Source of the DNA: GCA-002688135 sp964536565
GTDB taxonomy: Bacteria > Patescibacteriota > Patescibacteriia > Magasanikbacterales > GCA-002688135
DNA length: 16,649 bases
Reading direction: 5' to 3'
Assembly (NCBI GenBank): GCA_964536565.1
Contig: CAZHXK010000026.1
Span: 1 to 16,649 of the forward strand
Shown here in pieces: positions 13,179-16,649 of this stretch. Position 1 is the first letter of the stretch, and every line of letters begins with the position of its first letter. The notes below the pieces were generated by a model. That model saw nothing but the letters and a program-made list of their open reading frames with translations, was not told where the DNA came from and searched no databases. A program made the translations under genes and the position numbers.

Positions 13179-14904
13179 AATTCTACTACTGACACTTGAG
13201 TATCCGCCATATAAAGGAGGAGTGGCCGCATACCTTCGAGGAATGATGAATCAACTCAGTGCGCTCGGGCACGAGATTTTTGTAGTGGGAGAGACTGGGG
13301 ATGTTGATATGAAGGTATCCCTTACGTCTCGGATGTTCAGGCCGTCATGGTTACTGCCAGTATTTCGGCTCGTAAAGATTGTGAGGGAGTATCGTCCTGA
13401 TGTGGTTATGGTCAGTCATGTTCTTCCTGTTGGAATGACTGCTCTGCTTTTAAAGATACTTGTTGGTACGCCGTTTGCGTGTGTTGTACATGGTATGGAT
13501 GTCGCCGTCCCAACCGGCTTTAAGCGTTGGCTTGTTGGCCGCGTGTTGAGGTCTGCTGATCACGTCGTTTGTAACAGTAGTTATACGGAACGTGTTGTGT
13601 TGACATATTCATCTGAAATTGACACATCTGTTGTGTATCCATCTGCTGACATTTTGAAACACACATCCAAGCCTCGTGGAGGTCAGCGCGTTGTCAGTGT
13701 TGGTAGGTTGGTTGAGCGTAAGGGGTTTGATACATTGATATCTGCCATACCTGCAGTGAGAGAGTTATGCGCTGATGTTCATCTGACGATAGTCGGTGAA
13801 GGACCTGATCGACAGCGGCTGGAGCAGCTGTGTAGTGAATTGAGTGTTTCAGATTGTGTTGAATTTGTCGGATTGTTAGATGATGATGCGCTACACGATA
13901 CGTATGCCAGAAGTGATGTGTTTTGTATGTTACCGAGAGAGATTAATGGAGATGTTGAGGGGTTTGGCATTGTCTTTTTGGAGGCTGCTTTGCATGAGCT
14001 GCCAGCTGTAGCAGGAGGGTCCGGAGGTGTACCTGAGGCGGTAGCGCATGAAGTGTCTGGCTATATTTGTGATCCGACTCACAAAGACTCCATAGTAAAG
14101 AGACTTGTAGAACTTCTCACTCACGAATCGCGTAGTATTGAGATGGGTCGTCGAGCCAAGGAGAGGGTGTTGGCTGAGTTTTCATGGGATGTTACTGTAC
14201 GTCCTTTTGCAAAGTGGCTTGAACAGAAAGATGACCGACCACTTATTTCATTAGTCATTCCTGTTTATAATCATGCACAGGAGTTGGCCGCCTGCCTCAA
14301 AAGCATTTCGGGACAGTCATATGAGAACATAGAAGTTATTGTTGTAGATGATGGGAGTGCTACTCCTGTGGAGGTGTCAGGTGACCATGTGCGTTTGGTT
14401 CGTCAAGGGAATAGGGGGGCACCATCCGCTCGCAATGAAGGCTTCAAACTGTCATCGGGAGAATATGTGATTTTCTGTGATGCAGATGTGACTATGAGAT
14501 CCGACATGCTACAGACGATGTATGAAGCGTTGCAGAGGAGTCCTGATGCATCATATGCGTATTCTTCGTTTAGGTTTGGATTCAAGAAGTTTAGGGCTGA
14601 TGAATTCTCGTCTGCTCGATTGAAGAGTAATAACTATATTCACACTACATCACTGATCAGGCGTAGCGAGTTCCCTGGCTTTGATGAGTCCTTGAAAAGG
14701 TTTCAGGATTGGGACGTGTGGTTAACGATGTTGTCTGAGGGAGGGGTCGGAGTTGCAATTGATGACGTGTTGTTTTCGATTAAGCCTCATGAGGGTGGAA
14801 TCAGTGCATGGCTTCCTTCTTTTGTATACAGGTTTCCTTTTTTGAAATCAGTTGTTAGATATAATGAGGCACAGAATGTTATTAGAAGAAAGCATGAGAT
14901 TTAG
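13171..14904 (+). CDS. Fused glycosyltransferase, GT4 plus GT2
   Basis: A 577-residue two-domain protein. Residues 1 to about 350 are a GT-B fold of family GT4: EYPPYKGGVAAYLRGMM at the N-terminus, VSVGRLVERKGFDTLI opening the nucleotide-sugar domain, and the E-x7-E motif at E263 and E271. Residues 356-577 are a GT-A fold of family GT2: ISLVIPVYNHAQELAACLKS, VVDDGS (391-396), the metal-binding DxD at D437/D439, and FQDWDVW (511-517) with the probable catalytic Asp. No membrane anchor is visible. Such a protein could add two successive sugars to a lipid-linked precursor on the cytoplasmic face. It sits between the flippase and the Wzy-like gene, overlapping both. The sugars cannot be predicted. 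Confidence 0.88.
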   Translation: MSRILLLTLEYPPYKGGVAAYLRGMMNQLSALGHEIFVVGETGDVDMKVSLTSRMFRPSWLLPVFRLVKIVREYRPDVVMVSHVLPVGMTALLLKILVGTPFACVVHGMDVAVPTGFKRWLVGRVLRSADHVVCNSSYTERVVLTYSSEIDTSVVYPSADILKHTSKPRGGQRVVSVGRLVERKGFDTLISAIPAVRELCADVHLTIVGEGPDRQRLEQLCSELSVSDCVEFVGLLDDDALHDTYARSDVFCMLPREINGDVEGFGIVFLEAALHELPAVAGGSGGVPEAVAHEVSGYICDPTHKDSIVKRLVELLTHESRSIEMGRRAKERVLAEFSWDVTVRPFAKWLEQKDDRPLISLVIPVYNHAQELAACLKSISGQSYENIEVIVVDDGSATPVEVSGDHVRLVRQGNRGAPSARNEGFKLSSGEYVIFCDADVTMRSDMLQTMYEALQRSPDASYAYSSFRFGFKKFRADEFSSARLKSNNYIHTTSLIRRSEFPGFDESLKRFQDWDVWLTMLSEGGVGVAIDDVLFSIKPHEGGISAWLPSFVYRFPFLKSVVRYNEAQNVIRRKHEI

Positions 14905-16366
14905 GATTGCTGGAGCTACAGTCGCTTTACTGGCTTTGCTTGAGGGTTTTTCCTTGGCGTCTTTTTGGTATCCTCAAATTGAGGTGTATGGGATGGCATT
15001 TTTTGTACTAGCATGTGTCTGGTTGAGTATTAAGCGAATCGAGTACGGCTTGATGATGATTTTTGCCGAGCTGATAGTCTCTTCCTTCGGGAGGATGTTG
15101 GCGTTTGAACAGGTTTCGATTCGTATGGCTTTGTTCGCTGTAGTGATGAGTATGTGGCTGATTCGGCATGTACCGCGCTCGACGCAAGCAATGAAGCGAT
15201 TGTGTCATGATCACGATGCATCGGGCATATTTGGCCCGCTGTTTCTGATGGCAATAATGTTCTCTGGTTCTTTTTTGTACGGTATTGTTCGCGGACATGA
15301 TCTTTCTGCTGTTGTGCAGGATGCAAATGGGTATGTTTTCTTTTTACTTTTTCTACCGGTTCTTGCGTTGAAGTCGAAGATTGATTTTTATCGTAATTTA
15401 CTTTTAGTAGTGACCGTCGCGCTATCATGGTTGATTGCAAAGAGTCTTCTGATCTTCATTTTTTTTACGCATGTTGGTCAGCCGTTTTTCGATCTGTGGC
15501 AGTATCAGTGGTTACGAGATATGAGGATAGCTGAGATTACTCCGTACGGCGGGGGATTGGTACGTGTTTTTTTGCAGTCACATATATACGTAGCGCTCGC
15601 ATTCATTGTGTTGCTGGCGATACCGCTTTCTATGAGACGTCACATTAAGCCGTCCGTACTCTTTGCTTTGCTGGTTGGTTGTAGTTCTGTTCTATTGTTG
15701 AGTTTGTCGCGGAGTATGTGGTTGGGAGTCGGCTGTGCAGGCTTGATGTTGATCGTGTGGTTGCTTGTTAAGAAGAGATTCGCTATTGCGAAGTATGTGT
15801 TGCAGGCTGGATCGGTTTCTCTTGTTGCTGGATACGTTCTCTTGAGCTTGTTGTATGGACTTCCTTATGGTGAGAATACTCGAGCTCCATTGCATTCGTT
15901 GTTTGTTTCGCGTGTTCAGGCGGTTGATACGGAAGTTGCTGCTGCTAGTCGCTGGGAGCAGCTACCAATCCTACTTGGCTCCATAACGGAACAGCCTGTC
16001 TTTGGTCATGGTTTTGGGAAGACGCTCACGATTAGTAATCCTCATGACGCGTCTATTTCAGAGGATCGATTTGCGTTTGAGTGGGGGTGGCTTGACCTGT
16101 GGACGAAAGTTGGAGTTGTCGGTGTTATTTTGTATACGTGGTTTATTTATCGTCTCGCATCGTTGATAGTACGTATACGGTTGAGCCGGGATGGTTTACA
16201 GATCCAGCAAGGATTGATTAGTGTATTGATTGCTTTTGTTGTGATTAATGTCTTCACTCCATATATTAATCATCCTTTGGGTATAGGCTGTCTTATGTTC
16301 ATATATCTAATTCAGCAGGGTCTGATACAGTATGGTTTTTACGAGAAGCTGCAAGTTTCCAAATAA
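14894..16366 (+). CDS. O-antigen polymerase/ligase-like membrane protein (Wzy/WaaL family)
   Basis: A 490-residue polytopic protein with roughly a dozen hydrophobic segments and no TPR tail. The diagnostic region is PVFGHGFGKTLTISNPHD in the external loop (near residue 370), followed by EWGWLDLWTKVGVVGVILYTW, as in O-antigen ligase domains. Upstream, SLSRSMWLGVGCAGLMLIVW also matches the family. It would polymerise or transfer the glycan built by the fused glycosyltransferase and moved by the flippase. The ATG at 14894 overlaps the previous stop by 11 nt; in-frame ATGs at 14876 (with a weak GAGG before it) and 14864 are alternatives. Its stop codon lies within the shared terminator. Confidence 0.8.
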   Translation: MRFRIAGATVALLALLEGFSLASFWYPQIEVYGMAFFVLACVWLSIKRIEYGLMMIFAELIVSSFGRMLAFEQVSIRMALFAVVMSMWLIRHVPRSTQAMKRLCHDHDASGIFGPLFLMAIMFSGSFLYGIVRGHDLSAVVQDANGYVFFLLFLPVLALKSKIDFYRNLLLVVTVALSWLIAKSLLIFIFFTHVGQPFFDLWQYQWLRDMRIAEITPYGGGLVRVFLQSHIYVALAFIVLLAIPLSMRRHIKPSVLFALLVGCSSVLLLSLSRSMWLGVGCAGLMLIVWLLVKKRFAIAKYVLQAGSVSLVAGYVLLSLLYGLPYGENTRAPLHSLFVSRVQAVDTEVAAASRWEQLPILLGSITEQPVFGHGFGKTLTISNPHDASISEDRFAFEWGWLDLWTKVGVVGVILYTWFIYRLASLIVRIRLSRDGLQIQQGLISVLIAFVVINVFTPYINHPLGIGCLMFIYLIQQGLIQYGFYEKLQVSK

Positions 16367-16396
16367 AAAAAATGGCTTTGCAGCCTTTTTTTATTT
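16361..16396. terminator. Bidirectional terminator between the polysaccharide operon and fmt
   Basis: The A-rich arm 16361-16371 pairs with the T-rich arm 16386-16396, and GGCT (16374-16377) pairs with AGCC (16382-16385) around a TTGC loop; only AT at 16372-16373 is unpaired. Each strand reads a stem followed by a T-run. The TAA of the upstream gene (16364-16366) and the TAA of fmt (16391-16393, minus strand) lie inside the arms. Confidence 0.85.
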
Positions 16397-16649
16397 AGGA
16401 AGTCCATATCCTCTCAGATATTCGTCGCCGCTCATCCATTTCTTTCCTTCCGGTTGGACTTCGTCTAACACTAGCGCGTCTTCCCTGGTTTGTACGGCAA
16501 GATATCCGTCGTGCGAGAAATAATCACCAGGTTTTCCTTCGCGTCCGATGTTACGGACATTTTTGATCTTGAGTCGCTTACCATTGATCATGCAGTATGT
16601 CCCTGGTTCCGGGTTCAGTGCGTGTATGCGACGTGTGAGCTCGGTTGCT
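16391..16649 (-). CDS. fmt: Methionyl-tRNA formyltransferase, C-terminal part
   Basis: Formylates Met on initiator tRNA. Only the last 86 or so residues are in the window; the frame is open to base 16649, so the start lies beyond it. The visible part is the C-terminal OB-fold domain that grips the tRNA: LTRRIHALNPEPGTYCMING, then GKRLKIKNV, and the closing GYLAVQTREDALVLDEVQPE followed by GKKWMSGDEYLRGYG. The LNP-PG and VQPEGKK-M-F/YLRG patterns are characteristic of the family. It converges on the polysaccharide operon. Confidence 0.9.
   Translation of the reverse strand, partial: ATELTRRIHALNPEPGTYCMINGKRLKIKNVRNIGREGKPGDYFSHDGYLAVQTREDALVLDEVQPEGKKWMSGDEYLRGYGLPK

Noticed and set aside
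1..16649. UGA recoded to glycine, as in Gracilibacteria/Absconditabacteria
   Set aside because: All genes read through fully without in-frame TGA, so the standard bacterial code explains the window; only TGA avoidance remains.

Overview
The window looks like chromosomal sequence from a streamlined bacterium, most likely a Patescibacteria (Candidate Phyla Radiation) member. This placement is inferred from several traits. The alanyl-tRNA synthetase lacks both the beta-barrel insert and the C-Ala domain. RpoA ends right after its N-terminal domain. Genes are packed almost without gaps. There is a VirD4/TraG-like ATPase with a zinc ribbon and a disordered tail, and a Wzy-TPR membrane protein. No sequence search was possible, so the phylum-level call is moderate confidence.

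Layout. Bases 1-1326 hold the 3' part of a type IV secretion/conjugation-type ATPase. Bases 1387-3642 hold an O-antigen ligase/polymerase-like membrane protein with a TPR tail. Bases 3660-5776 hold thymidine kinase, the tRNA 2-thiouridylase MnmA and a small unknown membrane protein, ending at a terminator. Then come alaS (5868-7640) and infA (7688-7906). A strong promoter at 7944-7972 drives an eight-gene ribosomal/transcription operon: rpmJ, rpsM, rpsK, rpsD, rpoA, rplQ, rplM, rpsI (8085-11595), closed by a clean terminator. A three-gene surface-polysaccharide operon follows (11664-16366): a flippase, a fused GT4-GT2 glycosyltransferase and a Wzy-like polymerase/ligase. The 3' end of fmt (methionyl-tRNA formyltransferase) faces it on the minus strand, and the two share one bidirectional terminator. 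There are no rRNA or tRNA genes, CRISPR arrays or insertion sequences. The longest gene-free stretch is 7907-8084 (178 bases), which holds the ribosomal promoter, two perfect palindromes and a leader of about 105 nt.

How it works together. Most of the window is translation machinery (AlaRS, IF-1, six r-proteins of the alpha-operon type plus L13/S9, MnmA, Fmt) and the RNA polymerase alpha subunit. The rest is envelope work: building, flipping and polymerising surface glycans, plus a DNA-transfer or pilus-type ATPase. The regulatory layer is the most unusual part. Promoter -10 boxes mostly read TAnACT and several sit 6-8 nt before the ATG, predicting leaderless mRNAs. Shine-Dalgarno sequences are almost absent. 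The RNA polymerase alpha subunit has no C-terminal DNA-binding domain. No gene in the window ends in TGA. The one long leader precedes the ribosomal operon, and its promoter carries two palindromes whose centres are 21 bp apart.
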